A DNA stretch of 64,000 nucleotides from Haloferax marinisediminis (GCF_009674585.1 NZ_WKJP01000001.1:1-64000), one strand, 5' to 3'. Positions 43,665 through 53,640 are shown, counted from the first letter of the stretch. The notes: a model not told the origin generated them from the sequence alone. Numbers and translations are program-made.

Positions 43665-45269
43665 TTAGTCGTCGCTGCTCACGTTTCTCGTGGATGCGTT
43701 CGACGAAGTCGGTTTCGCCGAGAGGTTCTTCCGCCGAGCGTCCAGTTCGGAGAACCCGTAGACCAGGCCGACGAGCGTGAGAATCCCGACTGGAAGCAAC
43801 ACGAGCGGACTGAGGTTCGTTGCACCGTACAGGAAGTACACCACGATGGTGGCGAGGAGGACGGTGAACGCGTAGTACATCTGTGTCCGGACGTGGTCGA
43901 TGTGGTCCGACCCCGCGAACGTCGACGCGAGGACGGTGGTGTCCGAGATTGGCGAACAGTTGTCGCCGAAGATTGCTCCACTAAACATCGCACCGATGGC
44001 GACAGCGATGAAGCTCGGGTCGTTCCCACCAATCGCCCACGCCAATGGGATGACGATCGGCGTCATGATGGACATCGTCCCCCACGACGTCCCGATAGCG
44101 AACGAGATGAACGCCGAGGTGACGAAGACGACGACGGGAACCATCATGGGCGAGACGACGCCCTCCGCATACTGCGTGACGTACGCCCCGGTTCCCAACG
44201 CACTCGCAACGGCACCGATAGACCACGCCAGCACGAGGATACTGACTGCTGGGAGCATCGTCCCGAACCCGTCGAGAATCGTCTCCATCGACTGACCGAG
44301 CGACATAATGTCCTCGCTCAATCCGACGACGACGGCCATCGTAACCATGGCAAACGACCCCCAGACGAGCGCCGTCGCAACGTCGGTGTTACTGACCATC
44401 TCGACGGGCGTTCGGCCGGGTGCGTAGCCCATCATCGCCGCGCCGCCGATGACGACGGAAACGAGCGCGATGACTGGCAGGAAGAACACTCGCAGTGGAG
44501 CATTATCAGAGAGCGGTTCACCAAGTTCGTCCTTGATGTTCTGGAGCGGTTGTGCGTCCTCTCGGATGACGTCACCCGTCCGCTGTGCACGGGACTCGGC
44601 GTCGAGCATCTCTCCGAAGTCACGTTGCGTGATGACGATGATACCGACCATCGCGATCGCGAGAATCGCGTACACGTTGAACGGGATACTCTGGATGAAC
44701 GTCGCAGCAGCAGAGGGCGTCTCCGCCTGGATACCGAGTTCTTCGTACTGGTTGGCGATGAGGCCGATTTCGAAGGCAACCCAACTCGAAATACCGATGG
44801 TCGCCACCGGTGCAGCAGTCGAGTCGAGCAGATACGCCAACTTCTCGCGCGACATCTTCAGCTCGTCGGCGAGGTTCTTCATCGAACTGCCGACGATCGC
44901 GTTGTTCGCGTAGTCGTCGAAGTTCCACAGAATGCCGAGCAACCACGTCGCGATACCGATCTTCCGGTGTGAGTCGATCCGTTTCGTCGCGAAGTTGGTG
45001 ATAGCGATTGCACCTCCTAACCGCCAGATGAGTGCAATTCCGGCCCCAATTTGGAGCGTGAAGACCAGAATCTTCGCGTTGAACGTACTTCCACCGATGG
45101 ACGAGACGATCCAATCGTACAACTGTGCAACACCGGTACCACCTGTGTAGATGATTCCACCGACCCAGATGCCGATGAAGAGCGACAGCATCGCCCTGCG
45201 GGTCGCAACTGCCAGCACGATTGCCAACAGTGGCGGTACGAGTGACAATACGCCGAATTCTGACGCCAT
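43665..45269 (-). CDS. NhaC-family Na+/H+ antiporter
   Basis: This 534-residue antiporter has about twelve helices and the NhaC blocks: GIWVGGIIYTGG near 33, GILWNFDDYANNAIVGSSM near 115, SFAIGTSWGTMSIMTPIVIPL near 385, and IFGDNCSPISDTTVLASTF near 430. The Asp/Asn residues in DDYANN and GDNCSPISDT are used in ion binding. Na+ export is essential for a halophile. A strong TATA element (45294-45302) lies 25-33 bp before its start. Confidence 0.93.
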   Translation of the reverse strand: MASEFGVLSLVPPLLAIVLAVATRRAMLSLFIGIWVGGIIYTGGTGVAQLYDWIVSSIGGSTFNAKILVFTLQIGAGIALIWRLGGAIAITNFATKRIDSHRKIGIATWLLGILWNFDDYANNAIVGSSMKNLADELKMSREKLAYLLDSTAAPVATIGISSWVAFEIGLIANQYEELGIQAETPSAAATFIQSIPFNVYAILAIAMVGIIVITQRDFGEMLDAESRAQRTGDVIREDAQPLQNIKDELGEPLSDNAPLRVFFLPVIALVSVVIGGAAMMGYAPGRTPVEMVSNTDVATALVWGSFAMVTMAVVVGLSEDIMSLGQSMETILDGFGTMLPAVSILVLAWSIGAVASALGTGAYVTQYAEGVVSPMMVPVVVFVTSAFISFAIGTSWGTMSIMTPIVIPLAWAIGGNDPSFIAVAIGAMFSGAIFGDNCSPISDTTVLASTFAGSDHIDHVRTQMYYAFTVLLATIVVYFLYGATNLSPLVLLPVGILTLVGLVYGFSELDARRKNLSAKPTSSNASTRNVSSDD

Positions 45270-45293
45270 GATAATTGGTTACATAGGACATTC

Positions 45294-45302
45294 ATTATAT
45301 AT
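45294..45302 (-). promoter_or_regulatory. TATA element for the NhaC gene
   Basis: The alternating A/T word ATTATATAT, read on either strand, lies 25-33 bp upstream of the start at 45269. It is the most A/T-rich point of the divergent region. Confidence 0.55.
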
Positions 45303-45446
45303 CTTATTGATTTATTCCTGTCATAATTCGAAGGCGTTAACCGGGCAACACTGCTGATGCCGGCGGTACACCCGATTACGTATCGACGCCATCTTTGCGG
45401 CGACGAATCTCAGCGTCGCGAGGTTCTCGGTTCTCATCACTCTCGC

Positions 45447-45490
45447 CGACGCAAGCAGTACCGGCCTCATCGACGCAAGCGGTACCGGCC
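45447..45490 (+). repeat. 24-bp tandem repeat (two copies) before mtnP
   Basis: Two copies of CGACGCAAGC-GTACCGGCC start at 45447 and 45471 with one mismatch in 20 bp, separated by TCAT. They end 67 bp before the mtnP ATG, so they could be part of its control region or a slipped duplication. Confidence 0.5.
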
Positions 45491-45556
45491 AGCCACAGAT
45501 TCCCCGATGAGACGGTGTTTCGCCACGATTTTGTGCATCCTCCCCGACCTACGAGT

Positions 45557-46417
45557 ATGAAAATCGGATTTATCGGCGGCAGCGGAATCTACGAGGCGCT
45601 GCCCCTCGAAAACACCCGCGAAGAACCGGTCGAGACACCCTTCGGCGAACCCTCGACGACGCCCATCGTCGGCGAGTTCGGCGACACCGGCCGAGAAGTC
45701 GTCTTCCTGCCACGACACGGCCCAGACCACCAGCACTCGCCGACGACGCTCCCCTACCGTGCGAACATCTTCGCACTGAAGAAACTCGGCGTCACGCACA
45801 TCCTCGCCAGCAACGCCGTCGGGAGTCTGAAAGAAGACCTCCCGCCGCAGACACTCGTCGTTCCGGACCAGATTTACGACCGCACGAAACACCGCCCCCT
45901 GACGTTCTTCGACGAGGGCATGGTCGTTCACCAACCGTTCGCGATGCCGTACGACGAGGAGCTCGTCTCCATCCTCGCCGAAGCGGCCGAGGAAGCGACC
46001 GACGCGAAGGTACAGGAGGGCGGCACCTACGTCTGCATCGAAGGTCCGTCGTACTCCACGAAGGCCGAGAGCGAACACTACCGCGCACAGGGATGGGACA
46101 TCGTCGGCATGACCACGATTCCGGAAGCAAAACTCGCACGCGAGGCCGAGATCGCCTACGCGACCATCACCGGCGTCACCGACTACGACGTCTGGAAAGA
46201 AGACAGCGAAGTCACGCTCGAAGAGGTGCTGAAGAACGCCGCCGCCAACGAGGAGGCCATCAAAGAGACCGTCGAAGCCGCGATTCGCAAGATTCCCGAC
46301 GGCCACGAGACGGACAGTCACTCCGCGCTCGAAGGGACCATCAACACGCCCGACGAGGCAATCCCCGCCGAGACGAAGGAGAAACTCGCGCCACTCATCG
46401 AGAAGTACGTCGAGTAA
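45557..46417 (+). CDS. mtnP: S-methyl-5'-thioadenosine phosphorylase
   Basis: This enzyme cleaves methylthioadenosine with phosphate in methionine salvage. In 286 residues it has the phosphate loop IGGSGIYEA at 6-14, LPRHGPDHQHSP near 51, ASNAVGSLKEDL near 84, EGPSYSTKAES near 165, and GMTTIPEAKLA near 186. The sequence also fits archaeal 6-oxopurine-specific homologues. An in-frame start upstream at 45395 falls in the promoter and repeat region; the ATG at 45557 is preferred. Confidence 0.93.
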   Translation: MKIGFIGGSGIYEALPLENTREEPVETPFGEPSTTPIVGEFGDTGREVVFLPRHGPDHQHSPTTLPYRANIFALKKLGVTHILASNAVGSLKEDLPPQTLVVPDQIYDRTKHRPLTFFDEGMVVHQPFAMPYDEELVSILAEAAEEATDAKVQEGGTYVCIEGPSYSTKAESEHYRAQGWDIVGMTTIPEAKLAREAEIAYATITGVTDYDVWKEDSEVTLEEVLKNAAANEEAIKETVEAAIRKIPDGHETDSHSALEGTINTPDEAIPAETKEKLAPLIEKYVE

Positions 46418-46475
46418 GCTGTCGACGTGCTCGGTGTCGTCTCTGGGAGACGACCCACTCTGTCACTGCGTACAC

Positions 46476-46485
46476 TTTCATAACC
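46476..46485 (+). promoter_or_regulatory. TATA-like element for the CBS gene
   Basis: TTTCATAACC lies 23-32 bp upstream of the ATG at 46508, fitting a leaderless transcript. Confidence 0.45.
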
Positions 46486-46507
46486 CCCCGTACAGTTCTA
46501 TACTCCC

Positions 46508-46882
46508 ATGAGTTCTACAGACAGAGTGAAAGTCAAAGACGTAATGTCCTCACCACTCGAGACGATTTCGAAGGACGCGACGGTGATGGAGGCCGCACAG
46601 CAGATGCGTGACAAGGAAATCAGTGCCTTGGTCGTCCGGACCACACCGCGCGCCATCATCAGCAGTACCGACGTGCTCGACGCCGTCGCCGACGGGCGAG
46701 ACGTCTCGAATCTGAAAGTGACCGACGTGATGACGACCGACGTCGAGACTGCCACCCCCGACCTCTACATGGAAGAAGTCGCCGCGATGATGACCAACTA
46801 CGGTATCAAACATCTCCCGGTCGTCGACGACGACTACGTTGGCATGATTTCGTCGACTGACGTCACTGCTCACCTCTCGTAA
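46508..46882 (+). CDS. paired CBS-domain protein
   Basis: This 124-residue protein consists of two CBS motifs, each beginning with VKDVMSSPLETIS or VTDVMTTDVETAT and ending with ISSTDV. CBS pairs bind AMP, ATP or S-adenosylmethionine and act as sensors. No effector domain is fused, so it may regulate another protein. It is convergent with scpA. Confidence 0.9.
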   Translation: MSSTDRVKVKDVMSSPLETISKDATVMEAAQQMRDKEISALVVRTTPRAIISSTDVLDAVADGRDVSNLKVTDVMTTDVETATPDLYMEEVAAMMTNYGIKHLPVVDDDYVGMISSTDVTAHLS

Positions 46883-46908
46883 CGCCGACCGCAGAAAGTA
46901 GGTTGGCT

Positions 46909-47946
46909 TCAGTCGTCGGCGATAGCTTCGACTTCTGATTCGGTGTCTCTGTCGTCCGCACCGGACTGGTCGTCCGTCTCGGTTCCGTCGAACACCTCGG
47001 GGTTCCGTATCCAGAGGTCACCGAACAGTTCGTCCTGTTTCAGATAGACGGTACTTCGGTGCGCGAGGAACAACAGCGCGAGATACGTCGTCATTACAGT
47101 GTCTGCCACGTGTCGAATCTCGGCGAACAGCACCTCGTCTCGACCCTTCTCGTAGTGTTCCGAGAGGACGGCACCGACTTCCTCGACGATTGCTTCGATG
47201 TCTTCGTTGTGTGCCGTGCCAGTCACGTCGTCTTCGGTCGGTTCACCAGCACCGCGCATCTCGCCGGGCGTGTGGTAGTCGAGTGTCTGTGTCCCGCGCG
47301 AAAATCCACGTGGTGACTGTGAGGTGTCGTACTCCCGGCGGCGCTTCCACCACGACCCGCGCTCTGCTTCACGGAGTTCGTGGACGAGTTCGTCCAGTGT
47401 CTCGGGCGACCCGCGCGCGTGTTTGCGTTCGAGGCGGCGGTCCATCTCCGCTTCGAGCGACGCGATGGGGTCGAATCCGGGTGCACCGTCGTCGCTAGGG
47501 TGGCCGTCGCCTGCGCCACCCTGCATGGCGAGTTCCCACGGTTCGAGTTCTTCTTCCTCGGGTTCGTCCGGTGCGAGGAGTTCGTCGGACTTCATCCGAA
47601 GCAACACGCTCGCGTAGAACAACGCGCGCCCGGTGGTCCGGAGGTCCATCGCGTCGAGGCGGTTGAGGAACGCGTCCGTCACTTCGACGATGTCGATGTC
47701 CCACGGGTCGATTTTTCCCTCCTTCGCGAGTTGGACGAGGAGTTCGACGGGCTCGACTTCGTCGTCGTCTGACTCTGATACGTCGTCCGGGAGAACGTCG
47801 TCGACGGACCCATCTTGGGAGGTGTCGTGGTCGTCGTCACCGTCGAGAGCAGCCTCACCAGAGAACTGGAACGGGTCGCTGTCGTCGGCGTCGCCGCGCT
47901 CGCCGCGCTCGCGGGTCAGGTTGAGTTTCGGAATGTCGTCAGTCAT
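46909..47946 (-). CDS. scpA: segregation and condensation protein ScpA
   Basis: This kleisin partner of SMC has 345 residues. A long acidic N-terminal region (about 1-65) precedes the core: LLVQLAKEGKIDPWDIDIVEVTD, then ALFYASVLLRMKSDELL. A C-terminal winged-helix-like part has VLFAEIRHVADTVMTTYLALLFLAHRSTVYLKQ. It overlaps smc by 8 bp, giving a condensin operon. No scpB was seen in the window. Confidence 0.93.
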   Translation of the reverse strand: MTDDIPKLNLTRERGERGDADDSDPFQFSGEAALDGDDDHDTSQDGSVDDVLPDDVSESDDDEVEPVELLVQLAKEGKIDPWDIDIVEVTDAFLNRLDAMDLRTTGRALFYASVLLRMKSDELLAPDEPEEEELEPWELAMQGGAGDGHPSDDGAPGFDPIASLEAEMDRRLERKHARGSPETLDELVHELREAERGSWWKRRREYDTSQSPRGFSRGTQTLDYHTPGEMRGAGEPTEDDVTGTAHNEDIEAIVEEVGAVLSEHYEKGRDEVLFAEIRHVADTVMTTYLALLFLAHRSTVYLKQDELFGDLWIRNPEVFDGTETDDQSGADDRDTESEVEAIADD

Positions 47947-50900
47947 CCGCCGGGACCTCCGGTTCCGTCACCGTCTCGTCGCCGCTGTCACCACCGTGGT
48001 CGCCGTCGTCGCCGTCGTCGGTGTCGTCGCTTCCGTCGCCACCGTGGCCGTCAGTACCGTCGCTTCCGTCGCCACCGGTCTCGTCCGAACCGGGTCCGCT
48101 GTCACCGCCACCGAACTGGATGCCGGTGACGGCGCTCACGTTGTCGCCTTGCATCGTCACGCCGATTGCTCGCTCGGCGCGTTCGAGGAGTGCAGAGCGG
48201 TGGGAGACGACGACGAACTGAGCGTCGCCAGCCAGGTCGTCGACCATCTGTCCGACGCGCTCGGCGTTCGCGGCGTCGAGGAAGGCGTCGACCTCGTCGA
48301 GCGCGTAGAACGGCGCGGGGTTGTGCCGCTGAATGGCGAAGATGAACGCGAGTGCCGTCAGCGACTTCTCGCCACCGGACATCGCGTCGAGACGCTGAAT
48401 CGGCTTGTCGCCGGGTTGTGCCTTCATCGTCAGGCCTTCCTCGAACGGGTCTTCGGGGTTCTCCAGATGGAGTCGTCCCGTCCCGTTGGAGAGTCGCTCG
48501 AAGATGTCGGTGAAGTTCTCGGCAATCGCGTCGAACGACTCCATGAACGTCTGTTTCTTCTGTGACTCGTACTGCTCGATGCGCTCTTGGATGGCGTCGC
48601 GCTCTTCGACCAGCACGTCACGCCGCTGTTGGAGGTCTTCGAGGTCGGCCTTCACGTCGTCGTACTCCTCGATCGCGAGCATGTTGACCGGTTCGAGTGC
48701 CTCCATCTCTTCGGTCAGTCGCTCGATTTCGGATTCGACCGTGCTGTGGTCGGGAATCTCGTCGGGGTCGTAGTCGCCAACCTGTGCTTCGAGTTCCTCA
48801 ATCTCCCATTCGAGGCGTTCGGCGGCCGACTGCATGCTCTCCAGTTTGGACTCCACCGCGTGCACCCGGTCTTTCTTCTCGTCGCGGGCAGTGCGGGCTT
48901 CGCGAAGGTCCTCCTGCAGTTCGCGTCGGTCTTCCTTGAGGTCGACCAATTCTTCTTCGAGTTCGGCGACGGCCGCTCGTTTCTCGTCGAGGTCGTCTTC
49001 GCGGTCTTCTATCTTCGACTCGGCGTCGGAGATTGTCTGTCGTGCCTCTGCCTTGCGGTTCTGGGCGGTCTCGACCGTGTCGTGGAGGTCGTCGACCGCG
49101 TCTTCGGCGTACTGTTTCTCCAGTTGGACCTCGTTGAGTCGGCCGTCGAGGGTTCCCATTCGGTCTTCGAGGTCGTCGATATCCGCGCGAATCTCGTCTG
49201 CCCGAGCGGTAAGTTCCGGAATCTCCGAGTCGGCGAGTTCTCGCTCGATTTCCTCGATGTCCGCGTTGACTGCCGCTATCTTCTCGTCGTACTCGGCAAT
49301 CTCGTCGTCGAGGTCGGACATCTGCTCGTCGACCGACTCGCGTTCAGACTGCAGTTCGTCGAGTCGGTCGTTCAGCCGCTCGATTTCGTCTTCGGCGGCG
49401 TCGATGTCTTCTTTGGCGTCTTCGATTTCGCGCTCGATGACACGCACCCGGTCGGCCGCGTCGGAGGCCCGACCACGGGCGTCTTCTAAGTCGTCGTCGA
49501 TGTCACGGAGTTCGCTGTTGAGCGACCGACGACGGTCTTCGAGTTTGGTAATCTCCTTGGCGATGCGTTCGAGACGGCCTTCGCCCGACTTCGAGAAGGA
49601 GTAGCGAGAGCCACCGCCGGACCCACCGGTCATCGCTCCGGAGCGTTCGACCAGGTCGCCGTCGAGCGTGACCATGCGGTAGTCGCCCATCAGGTCGCGG
49701 GCAGTTTGCATGTCTTCGACGACGAGCGTCGACCCGAGAACGTACGAGAAGATGGACTCGTACTGCGCGTCGTAGTCGACGAGGTTCCGCGCAAAGTCCA
49801 CGACGCCGGGATGAGACGGCTTTCGCGGGAGGCCGCGGTTGTCCATCTTCGTGATGGGCAAGAACGTCGCGCGACCCGCGTTTCGGGACTTCAGGTGGTT
49901 GATACAGGACGACCCGACACCGTCGTCGTCGACGACGACGTTCGCGAGGCGGCCACCAGCGGCCGTCTCACACGCTTTGGCGTACTCGCCGTCGACCGAA
50001 CCGAGTTGGCCGACTGCACCGTGAACACCGGAGAGTCCAGCGTTGAGAATCGTCGTGACCGCGCGTGGCCACGAGTTGTCGCCGTCCGACCCGGCCCGCG
50101 CTTCGAGGCGGGCGTACTCGGACTGTTTGGTCTGGAGGTCGTCGTTGACCTCCGAGAGGTCGTCTTTCAACTCGGCTTTCTCGGCTTGCAGTCCCTCGAT
50201 GACCTCGTCTATCTTCGATTTGTTCTTCTCGGCGGTGTCGAGTTCGCTGTGCAGGTCCGACAGCGTCGCCTTCAGTTCGGGGATGCGCTCGTGTGCGGCC
50301 TCGATTTCGGCCTGTGTCTCCGAAATCTCGTTCGAACGACGACGCGCGTCGTCGAGGAGGCGGTCTTTCGCCCGCTGTCGGTCGTTCTTCTCGTCTTTGT
50401 ACTCGTCGACGGTCTCCTTCTTCTCTGCGAGTTCGGACTTCAGTTCGTCGAACTCGGTGTCGACAGAGTCGATTTCGGCCTGCACTTCGGAGAGTTCGAC
50501 CTGCTTGGACTGGATGTCGCTCTTGACCGACGCTTTCTCGACTTTTATCTCACGGATGTCGCCCGACAGGTCGTCGATCTTCTCTTGTTTGCGGTCGATG
50601 TCGACGAACGCCTTCCGCCGTTCGGCCTCGGCGTCGTCACGCTTCTCTTCGGCCGCTTCGATGGAGTTCTCGAGGCGCGCGATGTCGCCTTTTATCTCCT
50701 CCATCTCGGATTTGATGCGGAGTTGCTCGTCTTCGCCTTTCCGCTCGATTTCGTGCGTGAGGTCTTCGAGGTCCTCTTCGAGACGGGTGACCTTCCCCTG
50801 TCGTTCGTCGAGTTCTGCCTGCAGCGATTCGAGGTCGGACTCGGTCGACTCGATACGCGACTCGGTGCGCGAGAGGTCGTCGCGTTTGTCTTCGAGTTCT

Positions 50901-51661
50901 GCTGCCTTCAGGTAGCCTTCGTACTCTTCTTTCTCGTCGCGGAGGCCTTTGTACTGAAGCGCTGTCTCACGCTCGTCGGCGAGCTGGTCGAGGCGCGTCT
51001 CCTTTTCTTCGATACGGAGGTCCGCCTCTTCGACGCGGTCTTCGACCGCTTCGAGTTCGCCGTAGGCGGCGTCTTTCTTCGCGTCGAACTCGGCGACGCC
51101 CGCGATCTCGTCGATGATGCCACGACGCTGGTAAGGCGTCATGTTGATAATCTCGGTTACGTCGCCCTGCATGACGACGTTGTAGCCCTCGGGCGTGATG
51201 CCGGCCTGCGCGAGCAGGTCCTTGATGTCCGAGAGGTTGACCGAGCGCTCGTTGAGGTAGTAGTACGAGTAGTAGTTGTCCGGCGTCTCCTTGACGCGGC
51301 GCTTGATGGTTATCTCGTCGACGTCGCCGACCTTGTCGGTGCCGGCGGCGTTGACGACCTGTGACCGGTCGAGTGTCCCCTCGGAGTTGTCGAGGACGAC
51401 AGTGACACTGGCCTCTTTCGGCTGTTTCGCCGCCTCGTCACTCCCGTCAGCGTGGCCGGGGTTGTAGATGAGGTCGGTTAGCTTCTCGGCGCGAATCCCG
51501 CGGGTACGGGCGAGGCCGAGGGCGAACAGGACGCCATCGATGATGTTCGACTTCCCGGAACCGTTCGGGCCCGTAACGACCGTGAAATCCTCGTAAAACG
51601 GGATGCGGGTCGGCCGCCCGAAGCTCTTGAAACCGTCAAGGACGAGCTCTTTGATGTGCAT
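47939..51661 (-). CDS. smc: chromosome segregation ATPase SMC
   Basis: This condensin ATPase has 1,240 residues. The Walker A GPNGSGKS is at 31-38; long coiled coils flank a hinge (about 515-660, with GLSGVHGAVGQLGSV). The C-terminal head has the signature MSGGEKSLTALAF and Walker B FYALDEVDAFLD. A 57-residue tail (1184-1240) is a Gly/Asp/Ser/Thr repeat, unusual among SMCs. The DNA of the region is dominated by coiled-coil codons, so antisense frames are long but not real. Confidence 0.97.
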   Translation of the reverse strand: MHIKELVLDGFKSFGRPTRIPFYEDFTVVTGPNGSGKSNIIDGVLFALGLARTRGIRAEKLTDLIYNPGHADGSDEAAKQPKEASVTVVLDNSEGTLDRSQVVNAAGTDKVGDVDEITIKRRVKETPDNYYSYYYLNERSVNLSDIKDLLAQAGITPEGYNVVMQGDVTEIINMTPYQRRGIIDEIAGVAEFDAKKDAAYGELEAVEDRVEEADLRIEEKETRLDQLADERETALQYKGLRDEKEEYEGYLKAAELEDKRDDLSRTESRIESTESDLESLQAELDERQGKVTRLEEDLEDLTHEIERKGEDEQLRIKSEMEEIKGDIARLENSIEAAEEKRDDAEAERRKAFVDIDRKQEKIDDLSGDIREIKVEKASVKSDIQSKQVELSEVQAEIDSVDTEFDELKSELAEKKETVDEYKDEKNDRQRAKDRLLDDARRRSNEISETQAEIEAAHERIPELKATLSDLHSELDTAEKNKSKIDEVIEGLQAEKAELKDDLSEVNDDLQTKQSEYARLEARAGSDGDNSWPRAVTTILNAGLSGVHGAVGQLGSVDGEYAKACETAAGGRLANVVVDDDGVGSSCINHLKSRNAGRATFLPITKMDNRGLPRKPSHPGVVDFARNLVDYDAQYESIFSYVLGSTLVVEDMQTARDLMGDYRMVTLDGDLVERSGAMTGGSGGGSRYSFSKSGEGRLERIAKEITKLEDRRRSLNSELRDIDDDLEDARGRASDAADRVRVIEREIEDAKEDIDAAEDEIERLNDRLDELQSERESVDEQMSDLDDEIAEYDEKIAAVNADIEEIERELADSEIPELTARADEIRADIDDLEDRMGTLDGRLNEVQLEKQYAEDAVDDLHDTVETAQNRKAEARQTISDAESKIEDREDDLDEKRAAVAELEEELVDLKEDRRELQEDLREARTARDEKKDRVHAVESKLESMQSAAERLEWEIEELEAQVGDYDPDEIPDHSTVESEIERLTEEMEALEPVNMLAIEEYDDVKADLEDLQQRRDVLVEERDAIQERIEQYESQKKQTFMESFDAIAENFTDIFERLSNGTGRLHLENPEDPFEEGLTMKAQPGDKPIQRLDAMSGGEKSLTALAFIFAIQRHNPAPFYALDEVDAFLDAANAERVGQMVDDLAGDAQFVVVSHRSALLERAERAIGVTMQGDNVSAVTGIQFGGGDSGPGSDETGGDGSDGTDGHGGDGSDDTDDGDDGDHGGDSGDETVTEPEVPADD

Positions 51662-51745
51662 GTGTTGGTGTTCGCGCGGGCGACGCCCGCAAGGGTGACA
51701 CGCCGTATGGACACAGGGCGTGCCTACGTGGGCCAGCGCGCCCGA

Positions 51746-52048
51746 TTAGGCGACGATGATGTCGTCGTCGGGTGCCTGACTTTCTTCTTCGTCAGACTCG
51801 TCGGCCTCATCCGTTTTAGTCTCATCGCCGTCGACCGACTCTGCCGCGTCGGCTTGCTCGGGCGCGGACTCCTCGGCAGGCGTCCAGTCGCCACGGCGAC
51901 GAGCGGCGCGCGAAGGCACCTCGACGTCGTTCGCGTCTTCGAGTTGTCGAAGTCGCTCTTTTGTCTCGACGAGTTCTTCGGTGAGTCCGTTCACCGCTGC
52001 TCGCAGTTCTGTAACCTGTGATTCGAGTTCCTCCACCCGATTACTCAT
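51746..52048 (-). CDS. short coiled-coil acidic protein upstream of smc
   Basis: This 100-residue protein starts MSNRVEELESQVTELRAAVN, a heptad-like coiled coil (residues 3-40), then a basic patch (RAARRRGDW) and a long acidic tail ending DDDIIVA. It lies 84 bp upstream of smc on the same strand, so it may be cotranscribed and act with the condensin complex, but no family function is known. The ATG at 52048 is preferred to a TTG at 52093. Confidence 0.8.
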   Translation of the reverse strand: MSNRVEELESQVTELRAAVNGLTEELVETKERLRQLEDANDVEVPSRAARRRGDWTPAEESAPEQADAAESVDGDETKTDEADESDEEESQAPDDDIIVA

Positions 52049-52156
52049 GGGTAGAATAGCCCCACGCGTGAGACATAAATGTGCGTCAGACAATCACCGA
52101 AAATGTGATACGTGCGCGAGCGGTCGCACCGCTTCACTCGCAACGAGGGTCTCTAT

Positions 52157-53506
52157 TCAGCTATCGTCCGACCCGTCGTCAGCGTCCTCACGGTACGACT
52201 CGGTCGTCGTTCCTCTGAAGGTTCGAACCGCGTCGAGGTACGACTCACGGGACCGCTTTTCAGCTTTGGCGGCACGGAGTTCGTCCATCGCCTCGGAGTC
52301 GGTGAGAACGTCGACGAGCATGCAGGCTGTGAGTTTGGCCGGGATGACGTACGCCATCTCTTCGTCGACGACGCGGAAGTCACGGGCGTGGACCGCTCCC
52401 TCGAACCCGCCGGTCCACGGATGAATGCCGGGGACGAGTTGTGTGACGTCGCCCATGTCGGTCGACCCCGAGAGGTGTTGGTCTCCCTCTGTGATGGCAT
52501 CCGGTCCGACGATATCACGGGCGTTCTCGTCGTAGAACGACGCGAGCGTCTCGTTCGTCTGCAACGGCATGTAGCCGGGATAGTCTTCGATTTCGACGTC
52601 GCCACCGACGCCCATCGCCCCGGACGCGAGCGCTCGATTGACCGACTGGTTCACCTCCGAAACGGCTTCGATGGAGGCCGCACGGACGTACGATTCCATG
52701 GTTACCTCGGCAGGAACGACGTTCACGCCGTCGCCACCGCGTGTGATAATTGGGTGGACGCGAACGTGGTCCTCGTCGCGGAACGTCTCTCGCTGGGCGT
52801 TGACCGCGTTCATCCCGAGCATCGCGGCGTTGAGCGCGTTGATACCCTCTTCGGGGGCCGCGCCTGCATGGGCTTCTTTCCCTCTGTAGGTGACGAACTT
52901 CCCGACGAATCCGTTGGTCGAGAAACTACTCGTGATGGTTCGGTCCGGTGTGTTGCTGCCGGCGTGCATCATCGCCGCGGCGTCCCAGTCGTCGACGTAG
53001 CCGCGGCGGATGAGTTCCTGCTTGCCGCCGAAGAACTCGATATCGCCCGCGTCGAGGAGTTGCCGCCGATAGTCGAGGTCGAGATACTCTTCAGCGGGGA
53101 CGGCCACGAACTCGACTGCACCGTCGAGTTCATCCACGACGCCACTCCCGACGAGTCCGATAGCGGACCCGACGAGGTGAGCGAGTTGCGCGTTGTGTCC
53201 GCAGGCGTGAACTGCACCGGTTTCTGGGTCAGCAAGCGGGTGGTCAGGGTTGACGAGTGCGTCGAGTTCGCCGAGGACGGCCGCAACAAAGTCGCCTGAC
53301 CCGGCGCGAGCGCGAGCACCGGTGATAGCGAGTTCTGTCTCGACATCGAGGTCGAGGTCTTCGAACATCGAGACGACTTTCTTCGTCGTTTCAACCTCTT
53401 TGTACCCGAGTTCGGGTTCGGATTGCACGTCTTTCGCGAAGGCGATGATATCGTCTGCACGGGCGTCGATGGCGTCGCAGACGCGGGTTTTGAGTTCCTC
53501 GGTCAT
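52157..53506 (-). CDS. M20-family amidohydrolase/aminoacylase
   Basis: This metallohydrolase of 449 residues resembles AbgA/AbgB-type amidohydrolases: VHACGHNAQLAH near 122, VAVPAEEYLD near 160, and NAQRETFRDEDHVRVHPII. It ends with GSTDMGDVTQLVPGIHPWTG. The metal-binding His and Glu residues are in place. Members hydrolyse N-acyl amino acids or p-aminobenzoyl-glutamate; with a pab operon elsewhere in the window, a folate-catabolite role is possible but unproven. The ATG at 53506 is used; the frame upstream is antisense to gatB's promoter. Confidence 0.88.
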   Translation of the reverse strand: MTEELKTRVCDAIDARADDIIAFAKDVQSEPELGYKEVETTKKVVSMFEDLDLDVETELAITGARARAGSGDFVAAVLGELDALVNPDHPLADPETGAVHACGHNAQLAHLVGSAIGLVGSGVVDELDGAVEFVAVPAEEYLDLDYRRQLLDAGDIEFFGGKQELIRRGYVDDWDAAAMMHAGSNTPDRTITSSFSTNGFVGKFVTYRGKEAHAGAAPEEGINALNAAMLGMNAVNAQRETFRDEDHVRVHPIITRGGDGVNVVPAEVTMESYVRAASIEAVSEVNQSVNRALASGAMGVGGDVEIEDYPGYMPLQTNETLASFYDENARDIVGPDAITEGDQHLSGSTDMGDVTQLVPGIHPWTGGFEGAVHARDFRVVDEEMAYVIPAKLTACMLVDVLTDSEAMDELRAAKAEKRSRESYLDAVRTFRGTTTESYREDADDGSDDS

Positions 53507-53640
53507 CTGGAGTACGTGTCGAGAGGGAGTGTGACGTGATAAGTGGCCCCGCCAGCAGGCCGCGAGTGAGCCCCCGTCGAAGAAAGAGCCTGAATCTGAG
53601 CGACCACCAGTAGACTGCCCGCTCGCGCCCGTCCCGTTAG

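Noticed and set aside
49706-51364. 552-codon plus-strand frame over smc
   Set aside because: It is antisense to SMC coiled-coil codons and rich in Val/Leu/Arg with no domains.
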